This document shows, in pieces, positions 52,713 through 60,711 of a DNA stretch of 64,000 nucleotides (the first letter of the stretch is position 1; each line of letters begins with the position of its first letter). The notes beneath the pieces are model-generated. The model saw only the letters and a program-made list of their open reading frames with translations, was not told the origin of the DNA and made no database searches. The DNA is taken from the NCBI GenBank assembly GCA_039808025.1, contig JBDHSK010000005.1:151594-215593 (forward strand), given 5' to 3'. Both the position numbers and the translations under genes were made by a program. This stretch comes from Sandaracinobacteroides sp039808025. Lineage in GTDB: Bacteria; Pseudomonadota; Alphaproteobacteria; Sphingomonadales; Sphingomonadaceae.

Positions 52713-52774
52713 GGGTTCACATGCTTATCGTTGTCCACCCATATTTACATGAACCCATTAGGCTTCGTGGACAA
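52713..52774. repeat. two interleaved inverted repeats
   Basis: Repeat A: GGGTTCA (52713-52719) and TGAACCC (52750-52756). Repeat B: TTGTCCAC (52731-52738) and GTGGACAA (52767-52774). The order is A, B, A', B', with spacers of 11, 11 and 10 bases. As RNA they could form an H-type pseudoknot or two mutually exclusive hairpins; as DNA, spaced operators. The left arm of A covers the Shine-Dalgarno of the small ORF at 52721. Confidence 0.55.
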
Positions 52775-52822
52775 AAATTGACGGAGGCGGAACTGGAGGC
52801 GTTTTGGGAGATTCTGAGCTGA
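52721..52822 (+). CDS. 33-residue small ORF
   Basis: ATG at 52721 with GAGGG (52711-52715) five bases upstream, stop at 52820-52822. The product MLIVVHPYLHEPIRLRGQKL continues as a short amphipathic helix, TEAELEAFWEILS. Codons resemble those of neighbouring genes. It may be a leader peptide or a real microprotein between the UspA and the lipoprotein gene. No similarity was recognised, and the whole 5' half lies inside the interleaved inverted repeats. Confidence 0.4.
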   Translation: MLIVVHPYLHEPIRLRGQKLTEAELEAFWEILS

Positions 52823-52864
52823 AATCTAATTTTTCTGACAGGCAATCGCCAAGGAGATGAATTG

Positions 52865-53359
52865 ATGCGTTCAACCGTACTTGCCATCCTTTTCCCGGCA
52901 ATGCTGCTAACCGCCTGCGGGCGGGGGGCCGACCAGACCGCGCCAGCAAACACGACAAGCCGCACGCCGGAAGATTCAACATCAACGACGACCGAGACCA
53001 GTGGCAACTGGGCGCCGCTCGATCAGTATGTCGGCGAGCATCCTTTGCAGAGCGGCCTTTACGAAAACAGCCCGATTGCGCTCCAGCTTGAAAGTCTGCT
53101 GGGCGACAAGCTGGCGGTGCTCAAGGTGAACAGTGAAACAGCGGCGCCGCTGCAGCGCGATGGCAATGTGCTGTTTACGTCCGGCAATAAGGACAATGAG
53201 GGCGGCAGCGACGCATTCTATCTCCTCGTCGATTCATCGATCAATGCAGTCGAGGTTGGCCTTTGGGAGGACGGCAAGAAGAGCGTCTATAAGACTGCCG
53301 GTTCGGATATTCCGAAGCCCAAGGATATCCAAACGACGATATCTAATATGAATATGTGA
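52865..53359 (+). CDS. small lipoprotein of unknown function
   Basis: 164 residues with a lipoprotein signal: RSTVLAILFPAMLLTACGRG (Cys at about 18). After a Thr/Ser-rich linker comes a compact domain from about 55 (APLDQYVGEHPLQSGLYENS, DALGDKLAVLKVNSETAAPL-like: LLGDKLAVLKVNSETAAPL, then VDSSINAVEVGLWEDGKKSV). AAGGAG lies nine bases before the ATG at 52865; a TTG one codon earlier is also in frame. Not recognised. Confidence 0.7.
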   Translation: MRSTVLAILFPAMLLTACGRGADQTAPANTTSRTPEDSTSTTTETSGNWAPLDQYVGEHPLQSGLYENSPIALQLESLLGDKLAVLKVNSETAAPLQRDGNVLFTSGNKDNEGGSDAFYLLVDSSINAVEVGLWEDGKKSVYKTAGSDIPKPKDIQTTISNMNM

Positions 53360-53444
53360 ACGTCGTCGCCAGCCGCTGGGCGAGTTGTGCAATTGCTGAC
53401 GCGCAACTCGTCAGCGGATTCAAGGCTGTCTTTTGGAGGTGGCG

Positions 53445-53530
53445 TTGGGCAAGCGTATCGGGGTATCGGACGAAGAATGGGCGCTGATCGGGCCGTTGTT
53501 GCCGGCTGAGCGAGGTCGTGGATGCCGCCA
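53445..53530 (+). pseudogene. N-terminal stub of an IS5-type transposase
   Basis: About 28 codons, LGKRIGVSDEEWALIGPLLP then AERGRGCR, match the start of IS5-family (DUF4096) transposases, with GGAGGTGGC before the TTG. Similarity stops after the RGCR residues and the rest of the transposase is gone. The following bases lead straight to the mgtE stop. A truncated insertion-sequence relic. Confidence 0.65.
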
Positions 53531-53582
53531 CTTCGGTGGCACATCTGCCATATCGCTCGCCATGCCCGCAGTTCGATTCCCG

Positions 53583-54923
53583 TTAGGGCATCGTGAGTAT
53601 CGCGCTGGCTATGCTGAAATAGATCAGCACGCCGGTCGCATCCGCAATCGACGTCACCAGCGGGGTGCTGGCGGTCGCGGGGTCCATGCGCAGTCTGCTC
53701 AGGATGAACGGCAGCAGCATGCCGATCAGGCTACCGACGATCACGATCAGGATCATCGACAGGGCGATGACCAGCGCGATCTCCTTGCCACCGCGAAACA
53801 CGCCAATGACCGCGATGGCAGCGGCCATGCTGAGACCCAGAAGAATGGCAACGCCCAGTTCGCGCGCGAAGACTTTGCCCCAGTCCGCGAGAGCGATGTC
53901 CCCGGTCGCCAGCGCGCGGATCATGAGCGTTGCCGACTGGGAACCCGCGTTTCCGCCGGAGGCGATGAGGATAGGCAGGAAGAACATCAATGCCAGGTGC
54001 GCGGCGATGGTGTCCTCGAAATGCGCGATGCCGGCGCCGGAGAAGATGTTGCCGAAGACCAGCAGCATCAGCCACGAAATCCGCGCTCGGTAGAGCTTGG
54101 GGACGCTGGCGGTCGCGACGCTTGAATCGAGGTTGGTGATCGTCGCGACCCGGTGAAAATCGTCCGTGGCCTCCGCTTCCATCACGTCAAGCGCATCGTC
54201 ATGGGTGATGATGCCGACCAGATGATCCTGCGCGTCGATCACGGGCAAGGCGATCACGTCATAGCGGGCGATCCGACGTGCGGCGTCAACCTCGTCGTCA
54301 CTCACGCGGATCGCATGAGTATTCACCTCCATGATGTCGGTGATCTTCGCCCGGGGCGGAGCGGTTATGATATCCTGGAGGCGCACGGCGCCGAGCAGTT
54401 TGCGGTTTTCGTCGATCACATAGGCGAGATTGATCGTTTCCGCGTCGGGCGCTTCCTGGCGCAACAGCGTCAGGGCCGCCGTGGCGCTGAGACCCAGCGG
54501 AATGGCGGCATATTCGGACGTCATGATCGCGCCGGCCGTTCCCTCGCTATAGGAGGCGAGCTGGCGTATATCCTCGCGCTCCGCCTGGGCGAGCGCAGGC
54601 ATCAGCGTTTCGCGCTGGTCTTCCGAAAGCTCCTGATAAAGGTCGGCGCGGTCATCAGCCTTCATTTCCATCACCACGGCCGCCAATGCCGCGCGCGGAA
54701 TCACCGTTGCCAAGCGAGACTGATATTCAGGCGCGAGATAACCGAACACATCGGCCCGCCGACGCACGCTGGTTTGCTCCAGCACACCCCAGCCGTCTCG
54801 CGGCGTCATCTTTTGGAGCGTGGCGGCGATATCCGCGGGGTGCTCATCCGCGAGACACGCCAAAATATCCTGGGGCGTGCCGTGCTGAAGACGCGTTTGC
54901 AGGTGAGGGAATTCCTGGTTCAT
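53583..54923 (-). CDS. mgtE: magnesium transporter MgtE
   Basis: 446 residues: N domain of superhelical repeats (1-125), two CBS domains (about 130-255, ITAPPRAKITDIMEVNTHAI) that sense Mg2+, then five membrane helices with the pore motif IASGGNAGSQSATLMIRAL. It conducts Mg2+ and is gated by cytoplasmic Mg2+. Normal length and no lesion. It is convergent with the transposase stub. Confidence 0.95.
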   Translation of the reverse strand: MNQEFPHLQTRLQHGTPQDILACLADEHPADIAATLQKMTPRDGWGVLEQTSVRRRADVFGYLAPEYQSRLATVIPRAALAAVVMEMKADDRADLYQELSEDQRETLMPALAQAEREDIRQLASYSEGTAGAIMTSEYAAIPLGLSATAALTLLRQEAPDAETINLAYVIDENRKLLGAVRLQDIITAPPRAKITDIMEVNTHAIRVSDDEVDAARRIARYDVIALPVIDAQDHLVGIITHDDALDVMEAEATDDFHRVATITNLDSSVATASVPKLYRARISWLMLLVFGNIFSGAGIAHFEDTIAAHLALMFFLPILIASGGNAGSQSATLMIRALATGDIALADWGKVFARELGVAILLGLSMAAAIAVIGVFRGGKEIALVIALSMILIVIVGSLIGMLLPFILSRLRMDPATASTPLVTSIADATGVLIYFSIASAILTMP

Positions 54924-55080
54924 TTGATACCTCTGTCATGCCTGGCGGGGCATGGAGGCGGAACCGGATTAACGGTACAATGATCCCACACCGCAGCGGC
55001 ACTGATGGTGCCGAAATGTTGAAGCGGCCGTGCACGATAGCGACACGGCTCTAACTACTAAAAATGATAGCTTCCTGGCT

Positions 55081-55860
55081 TCAACGGTAAACAAGACCGC
55101 CATCGATCAGCGGCGCCTGCCCTGTCATATAGTCCGAATCCGGGCCTGCCAGGTAGGAAACGAAAGCAGCGACATCCTCGGGTGTCTGAGCCCGGCCAAG
55201 GGCGATGCCATCAACATATTTCTTGTACGTGGCGCCAACCTCCGCGCCGGTTATATCGGCAAACCGTTTGTCGATCTCTACCCACATGTCAGTGCCGACG
55301 ACCCCGGGGCAGTAAGCGTTGACCGTAATGCCATCGCTGGCGAACTCCTTGGCGGCAGCCTGGGTCAGCGCCCGGACCGCAAACTTCGTTGCCGAATATA
55401 CGCCCAACAACGCGAATCCGTCATGGCCCGCAATCGACGATGCGTTGATAATCTTCCCTTTCTGCCGGCGCTCCTTGAACTTCCTGGCCGCGGCCTGAAT
55501 GCCCCATAGCACCCCATCGACATTGACCTTGAAAATCCCTTCAACGTCGTCAGGTTCCACCTCTGCCAAGGCCTTGACCTGTGCGATGCCAGCATTGTTG
55601 ACGATCACATCAAAGCCGCCAAGCTCCTTTTCCGCGTGGTCAATAGCAGCATACACTTGGTCACGCTTGGATATGTCGGCTTTGAACGTCGTCGCCTTTT
55701 GTCCAATCTTCCTGATTTCCTCAGCCACAGCGTTTGTCCCGTCATCGCTGAGGTCGACAAGTGCGATATTGGCTCCGTCTCTCGCCAATCGTAGCGCGAT
55801 GGCACGCCCAATTCCCTGGCCAGCGCCCGTCACCAGAGCAATTTTGCCATTTATCGCCAT
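55081..55860 (-). CDS. short-chain dehydrogenase, diacetyl/acetoin reductase-like (second copy)
   Basis: 259 residues from MAINGKIALVTGAGQGIGRA. Cofactor motif TGAGQGIG, NNAGIAQVKALAEV, catalytic YSATKFAVRALTQAAAKEFA and terminal DSDYMTGQAPLIDGGLVYR match (S)-acetoin-forming diacetyl reductases. It is similar in pattern to the protein at 46438 but distinct in detail, so an old paralog, not a recent duplication. Single gene; 157 bp to mgtE and 262 bp to dps show no other gene. Confidence 0.9.
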   Translation of the reverse strand: MAINGKIALVTGAGQGIGRAIALRLARDGANIALVDLSDDGTNAVAEEIRKIGQKATTFKADISKRDQVYAAIDHAEKELGGFDVIVNNAGIAQVKALAEVEPDDVEGIFKVNVDGVLWGIQAAARKFKERRQKGKIINASSIAGHDGFALLGVYSATKFAVRALTQAAAKEFASDGITVNAYCPGVVGTDMWVEIDKRFADITGAEVGATYKKYVDGIALGRAQTPEDVAAFVSYLAGPDSDYMTGQAPLIDGGLVYR

Positions 55861-56122
55861 GTTCGGACCCTTCTTCCGCAGTTCATAAAGGCATCGTGCC
55901 GATCACCCATCTATACGCCATGGTGCCCCGCCAAAGGCAAGTCGCTTCCTCAGCCAGGTATCGATAGCCTGCAATGCGGCAGAGATCCGATAACCTGAAA
56001 CATCGTCGGCGCGCACTCATCCCCCCTCTCTTGAAGCGATGCTGAAAAACTGGAACATACGCGTGACGCCGCGCTCACCCAGCAGCGAGACAGGGCTGTG
56101 GAACCGGATCAGGAGAAACGAT

Positions 56123-56599
56123 ATGAACAATCCCTATGTGAACGATCAGGCTGCGCGAACCGAAACCGCGGCTGCCCTGGGCCGGCTGCTTGCCGACAGC
56201 TATCTGATCTATCTCAAAACGCAGGGATTCCACTGGAACGTCGTCGGCCCGCGTTTTGAGCCGCTGCATGCGCTGTTTCAGGAACAATATACTGAACTCG
56301 CCCAGGCGATCGACGAACTCGCCGAACGGATGCGCGCCCTTGGAACGAAAGCGCCTGGGAGTTTTTCTGAATTTGCGGGATTGACGTCGATTACTGAGGA
56401 AGCCGGCGAGCTGACGGCGGATGCGATGCTCGGCCAGCTCCGCGCAGATCATTCCATTGCAGCGCACGCTGCGCTTCAGGCTGTTCGGATTGCCGAGGAG
56501 CATGGTGACGTGGCGACCGCAGATCTCGCCACCCAGCGCGTTACGCAACATGAAAAATTCGCCTGGATGCTGGGGAGCATGTTACAGCCGGAAAAATGA
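56123..56599 (+). CDS. dps: DNA-starvation/stationary-phase protection ferritin Dps
   Basis: 158 residues from MNNPYVNDQAARTETAAALG, with AGGAGA eight bases upstream. The interfacial ferroxidase site is H37 in GFHWNVVGP, H49, and D64/E68 in QAIDELAERMRALGT. Dps shells oxidise and store iron with hydrogen peroxide, and so protect DNA. It complements the catalase at the other end of the cargo. Upstream in-frame codons (from 56039) have no family match. Confidence 0.94.
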   Translation: MNNPYVNDQAARTETAAALGRLLADSYLIYLKTQGFHWNVVGPRFEPLHALFQEQYTELAQAIDELAERMRALGTKAPGSFSEFAGLTSITEEAGELTADAMLGQLRADHSIAAHAALQAVRIAEEHGDVATADLATQRVTQHEKFAWMLGSMLQPEK

Positions 56600-56696
56600 T
56601 GGTGGAGCCGGGGCGCGAAGCTATTCTAATCGGGCACGGAGCCAAGCACGACAGTTCCCCTGTTAACAATTCGGCGGATAGAGGAAGAAGCTGAGC

Positions 56697-56996
56697 ATGA
56701 TTACCGGACCGCAATGCCGTGCTGCGCGTGCACTCGTCGAAATCAATCGAGTTAAGCTTGCCAAGCGATCGGGTGTCCGTGAATCTGTTATTGCGCAATT
56801 TGAGAGAAAATCAGGGCAACTAACGAGCCAACAAGTCGAGGCGATTATCCATACGCTGGAAGGGCTCGGCGCCGTGTTTCTTGACGAGGATGATCAGGGT
56901 ATTGGCGTGCGGCTCAAATTTACGAATGCTGACGCCAGACAAATTGCTCAGCTTGAGGGAGAAGGCGGGATCATTGCCAGCGACCGGGTGCCCTGA
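56697..56996 (+). CDS. small XRE-type helix-turn-helix protein
   Basis: 99 residues. Residues 5-60 (CRAARALVEINRVKLAKRSG, VRESVIAQFERKSGQLTSQQ) form an Xre/lambda-repressor-like HTH; the C-terminal part (GAVFLDEDDQGIGVRLKF) resembles the family of short XRE regulators with a conserved GVRL tail. It ends 2 bp before the hydrolase gene, which it may control or be expressed with. Confidence 0.8.
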   Translation: MITGPQCRAARALVEINRVKLAKRSGVRESVIAQFERKSGQLTSQQVEAIIHTLEGLGAVFLDEDDQGIGVRLKFTNADARQIAQLEGEGGIIASDRVP

Positions 56997-56998
56997 AT

Positions 56999-58057
56999 TT
57001 GTATAATGCTGTCAAACTCTGGCGTAATTTCTGGTTAACCTGTCTGATGATGAGTCTTTCGGCATGCGGCACGCCGCAACCGTTCCGAAAGGCGGTCGCC
57101 GGGCATGCGCCTTCCTTGCCTGTGACAACATCTCACGACGGCTTGACCCGCAAAGCGACCTTGTCTGTCCTGACATACAACATCGAAGGCTTGGCTTGGC
57201 CGGCTCGCTCAGGTCGATCGGGAAGCTTGGCGCGGATTGGCCACTATCTTTCCGAATTGCGTGAAAACGGGAAGGGACCAGACATTGTGCTCGTCCAGGA
57301 AATGTTTAGCGGTTCCGCCAAAAAAGCCGTTCTTTCGGCCGGTTACCCTGATATCGTCAGCGGTCCAAACCGGACCATGCGGCCTGTTGGGGCAACCCGC
57401 GATCACCTCCCAGGGAAAGCGAAACTCAAACGGGGGGAACTCGGGTTGCGTTTTGTAGGGAGCGGCATCGCGATCATGTCCCGCTTTCCCATCATCGATG
57501 TCGTCAAACAACCCTATGGCCGGCGCTCCTGCGCCGGTCTGGACTGTCTGTCGAACAAGGGAGTCATGCTGGCGAAGATCGCGCTTCCAGGAGTCCCGGT
57601 GCCGATCGAGATGTACAACACGCATATGAATTCGAGAAAGGCGTCCAAGGCCCCTAAGCCTCGACATCTGGCCGCCCATGACCGCCAGGCCCTCGAAGCG
57701 TCACGCTTCATCGGCAATGTGACGGACAATGCCAGTCCGCTCGTCTTCGGAGGCGATTTCAACATGAAACATTCGGAAGCGCGCTGGGAGCAGTTCTCCC
57801 GCTATCATGCTCTCAAGCTGGTTCATGAAACTTGCTCGCAAGTGCCGAGCCCATGCGATGTTCGCATGTCATGGGATGGGGACGAGCCATGGATGGACAC
57901 CCAGGACCTTCAGTTCTACGCTGATGGTACGGACGTGAAAATTCGACCGCTCCGCGTCGAAGCGATGTTTGACGGGGGCGAAGGGGGGCCGCTTCTTTCC
58001 GATCATGACGGTTTTCTCGTGACTTACGAGATTAGCTGGCCGGCAACGCTGGATTAG
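56999..58057 (+). CDS. secreted endonuclease/exonuclease/phosphatase-family lipoprotein
   Basis: 352 residues from a TTG 2 bp after the XRE gene; that start gives a good lipoprotein signal (KLWRNFWLTCLMMSLSAC). EEP motifs in order: LTYNIEGL, DIVLVQEMF, SGIAIMSRFPII, MYNTHMNSR, PLVFGGDFNM, and the catalytic LLSDHDGFLV. Metal-dependent phosphodiesterases of this fold cut nucleic acids, inositol phosphates or sphingomyelin. The surface location makes an extracellular substrate likely. Confidence 0.85.
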   Translation: MYNAVKLWRNFWLTCLMMSLSACGTPQPFRKAVAGHAPSLPVTTSHDGLTRKATLSVLTYNIEGLAWPARSGRSGSLARIGHYLSELRENGKGPDIVLVQEMFSGSAKKAVLSAGYPDIVSGPNRTMRPVGATRDHLPGKAKLKRGELGLRFVGSGIAIMSRFPIIDVVKQPYGRRSCAGLDCLSNKGVMLAKIALPGVPVPIEMYNTHMNSRKASKAPKPRHLAAHDRQALEASRFIGNVTDNASPLVFGGDFNMKHSEARWEQFSRYHALKLVHETCSQVPSPCDVRMSWDGDEPWMDTQDLQFYADGTDVKIRPLRVEAMFDGGEGGPLLSDHDGFLVTYEISWPATLD

Positions 58058-58341
58058 GCACATTTATGGTCGCCGCTTGGTGTGTCGCTGCAGATAGACA
58101 ACCAGCTTCATGATCGGACTGGGTTATCAGCATCCGAGACGACGACAGGCACAGTCTCGCGCTTGTAATCGCCTGCATCAGACTATCAAAATCGTTTGCT
58201 GATCCGGGGCGCCGCGATGGCTTCGTCTATATCATCGATTCGCTCATTCAGAGTTGCGGTCCCAGGGTTCACATGCGAGTAATCCTAGCGATGAGGCTCT
58301 GATTTGCCTTCAGGTCACGCCCCCAAACAATAGAGTACTAT

Positions 58342-58740
58342 GTGAAATTCTTGGGTCTTGCCGCTCTTCTTTCGATTTTGGCACTTGCGCCGATGCCGGC
58401 CCTCGCGCAAGCGTCGAATGCGGGTGAGATCATGGCCAATTCAGCAAAATCAGCGGCAGATCGCGCCAGTGAAAAGCGCCTTCTCGCTAGCAAATGGCGC
58501 AAGGGTGAAAAGGCCATTGCCAAAAGCAACAAGGATATCGCCAGCGCTTCAAAGAGAGTAACTAAGGCAACGAAGGATGCCGCGAAAGCGCAAAAAGCAC
58601 TCGACAAGGCCAATAAAGAACTTGCTGCACAGGAAAAAATTCGCGCGTTAGCGGAACGCCGAATTGTTGAAGCTCAACAGATGAAGCGTGAAGCCGAGGA
58701 AGCGTTCAGGGCAGCATTCCCGAACATACCGCTTTCGTAG
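58342..58740 (+). CDS. periplasmic coiled-coil protein
   Basis: 132 residues from GTG 58342: signal peptide KFLGLAALLSILALAPMPALA, then an almost wholly helical, Lys/Ala-rich body with heptad-like spacing (ASKRVTKATKDAAKAQKALD, KANKELAAQEKIRALAERRI). Likely a coiled coil in the periplasm. Not recognised as a named family. The 284 bp before it, after the hydrolase gene, contain no gene I can support. Confidence 0.65.
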   Translation: MKFLGLAALLSILALAPMPALAQASNAGEIMANSAKSAADRASEKRLLASKWRKGEKAIAKSNKDIASASKRVTKATKDAAKAQKALDKANKELAAQEKIRALAERRIVEAQQMKREAEEAFRAAFPNIPLS

Positions 58741-58814
58741 TTTCAATTTTATGATCTACCCCTTTCCGGGTGGTCCGGAATATTTGTTATTCTGGCTTAC
58801 GAAGGAGATTGGGA

Positions 58815-59010
58815 ATGCCGTTCAGGAAGCATGCAAACCGAAGGGGGCCATCGGCAAACTGCGTGAAGCGGAAATCGTTCTGACCCCGGAGGAGTTAACC
58901 GCTGAGGCGTGACGGCGGATTGCTGCCAGTGAGCAGGCATAGTTATCGGTGGCGCAAGGAACAGAAGACAGACCCGACCCAGCCGATGAAGGATCTCGCT
59001 GCATGATGAA
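58815..59010 (+). pseudogene. IS3-family orfA transposase fossil
   Basis: With GAAGGAGA upstream, the sequence reads MPFRKHA, then shifts to KPKGAIGKLREAEIVL, continues to TAEA, a TGA where family members have TGC, RRIAASEQ, a further shift, and YRWRKEQKTDPTQPMKDLA. Together these follow the IS3-type OrfA pattern MPRxRHKPEEIIxKLREAE...TxxExCRRIGxSEQTYYRWRKEYGG...KRLKDLE. At least two frameshifts and one stop; orfB is absent. This occupies most of the 413 bp between the coiled-coil gene and the LysR gene. Confidence 0.75.
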
Positions 59011-59153
59011 GGCGGTGCATTATCATGTGTGGTAGGTGCTGCCGGCATCCGAACGGTAGATATGCCGTGTGCTCGGGCACTATCTAGCGACACAGCGCTG
59101 TCCGCCGTAAGAACAGGCATTGGCGGAGGGCAGGCAAGGAGCACCGATAAACG

Positions 59154-60065
59154 ATGTCATTTGACATTCGCCAACTTCGCTATGCCGTCGCGGCTGCTGA
59201 TCATGGCAGCTTCTATCGCGCAGCGCGAGCGCTGGATGTCGAGCAATCAACGCTCAGCCGGAGTATCCTCAAGCTGGAGCGAGTTATCGGCGGCAAGATC
59301 TTCGAACGTTCGCGCGCCGGTGTCACGACGACGATTGCCGGCAGTGACTTCATTCGCCGCGCCCGACCAATGGTAACCAATGCAGACCAATTGGTGACGA
59401 TGATGCGAGCCGCGGGGCAAGGTCATGCCGGCCGATTGATAATCGGGCACAACAACTCCCTCTCGGCCGGAAACCTGCGCGCCACGATCCTGGGCTGGCG
59501 TGAGGCTCACCCCGACGTTGATCTGGACGGGGTTGAAGCCGATCGGGGCATCTTGCTCGCGGGGCTCGATACCGGAGAGATCGATATCGCAATTCTGATA
59601 GGCGACGTGACCCATGAGGGTTACCGACGCGAACCCTTCTGGAGTGAACGCACACTGGTCGCATTGCCATGCCGCCATCCCCTGGCGGAGCGCGAGGTCG
59701 TTTATTGGACGGATTTGCGCGGGGAGCAGTTTCTGCTGACCGCTGCCGACCCCGGCTCCGAAATTCGGGACATGTTGCTCGGCCGCCTGTCAATGGCAGG
59801 AATGCAACCGGACATCCGATTGCATCAGTCAAGTCGCGAGGCAATTCTGAGCATTCTCGGCAGTGGTCCTGGTATTTCGATCATCTGTGAAGGCGGAATT
59901 GGTGCTTGCTATCCAGACGTGATCTACCGCCCGATTCATGGCGAGCAAGGACCAGCCTTGATCAGCTATTCGGGCTATTGGCGGAAGGACAATAGCAATC
60001 CTGCGCTCAAGCGCTTTCTCGCGTTCATACGCGACCGTTATGCGCTGTCCTTCGATATTCCGTGA
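59154..60065 (+). CDS. LysR family transcriptional regulator
   Basis: 303 residues. Winged HTH at 1-65 (FDIRQLRYAVAAADHGSFYR, AARALDVEQSTLSRSILKLE), then a periplasmic-binding-protein-like effector domain (about 90-300) with RLIIGHNNSLSAGNLRATIL. LysR-type genes often sit beside tra/trb operons of integrative elements. It is on the opposite strand from trb and is followed by a small membrane protein. Effector unknown. Confidence 0.92.
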   Translation: MSFDIRQLRYAVAAADHGSFYRAARALDVEQSTLSRSILKLERVIGGKIFERSRAGVTTTIAGSDFIRRARPMVTNADQLVTMMRAAGQGHAGRLIIGHNNSLSAGNLRATILGWREAHPDVDLDGVEADRGILLAGLDTGEIDIAILIGDVTHEGYRREPFWSERTLVALPCRHPLAEREVVYWTDLRGEQFLLTAADPGSEIRDMLLGRLSMAGMQPDIRLHQSSREAILSILGSGPGISIICEGGIGACYPDVIYRPIHGEQGPALISYSGYWRKDNSNPALKRFLAFIRDRYALSFDIP

Positions 60066-60164
60066 GCGGGGCAAAGCAACGCGAGCGGATTGACATACGA
60101 CGTTAACAATCCGGATCGCAACGAAGGGCTGACCTGATTTGAAAACCTTGGGAAAGGAGCCATC

Positions 60165-60473
60165 ATGACGCTCGGCAAGACACTCACCCTCGTGCTGGTC
60201 ACGCTCGTCATCGGGTTCAGCGCGGGCTTCGTCTTGCGTCCGGTGATCACGCCGGCCGAGCGGGCGGCGATCGTCGCCGACCCATCCGCCGCCGCCCCGG
60301 CGCCGGCAGAGCCTCGCGGCAAGCAATATTTTGCGGCGCATCTTGATGAAGCGCACCAGGTCCTCGCTGGATGCATGGACGGCTCGGTGCGCGGCGAGGA
60401 ATGCTTCAATGCCGAGATGGCCGTGGTGGAAGCGGACGGCAGGGCGCGTCACAAGAAGTTCTTTGGTAAGTAA
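60165..60473 (+). CDS. small single-pass membrane protein
   Basis: 102 residues with AAAGGAG seven bases before the ATG. One N-terminal helix (LTLVLVTLVIGFSAGFVLRP), a Pro/Ala stretch, and a short soluble domain with two cysteines in VLAGCMDGSVRGEECFNAE. Unrecognised. It converges on the trb operon with a 16 bp gap. Such small genes beside mating-pair operons can be entry-exclusion proteins, but nothing here proves that. Confidence 0.6.
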   Translation: MTLGKTLTLVLVTLVIGFSAGFVLRPVITPAERAAIVADPSAAAPAPAEPRGKQYFAAHLDEAHQVLAGCMDGSVRGEECFNAEMAVVEADGRARHKKFFGK

Positions 60474-60489
60474 CCACGCGAGAGCGCTT

Positions 60490-60711
60490 TCAATTCCCCT
60501 GCGCGCGATGCCGGCGAAAGGCCCGGTCGGTTTCCATGAACCGGGCGAGCATCGGCGCGACCAGCTTCTCGGGCGGAACCGACAGGCCGCCGGTCTCAGC
60601 CGCAAGCGCGGCGGCATAGGCTTGCAAGTCACGATGGATGGCGGCGGGCAGTTCCACGGCGATCTTGACCGGCCGGTCGTCGGCCAGCGGCCCCAGTTTC
60701 AGTTTCGTCAT
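60490..60711 (-). CDS. DUF2274 domain-containing protein
   Basis: 73 residues: TKLKLGPLADDRPVKIAVEL, then PAAIHRDLQAYAAALAAETG, then LVAPMLARFMETDRAF. This ribbon-helix-helix-like domain is regularly the last gene of trb operons. The start at 60711 overlaps the trbI stop by 4 bp (ATGA). Probably a small DNA-binding or accessory protein of the conjugation system. Confidence 0.9.
   Translation of the reverse strand: MTKLKLGPLADDRPVKIAVELPAAIHRDLQAYAAALAAETGGLSVPPEKLVAPMLARFMETDRAFRRHRAQGN

Noticed and set aside
53433..54125. A 230-codon open frame starting with transposase sequence
   Set aside because: Only the first 30 codons match a transposase; the rest is the antisense of mgtE.
58751..58912. 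A 53-codon plus-strand ORF
   Set aside because: Its second half is one frame of the IS3 orfA fossil, and the ribosome site belongs to the ATG at 58815.
25394..60473. The known transmissible locus of stress tolerance (heat-resistance island)
   Set aside because: Its hallmark genes (ClpK, small heat-shock proteins, YfdX, HdeD, KefB) are not seen; only the general theme of stress genes is shared.
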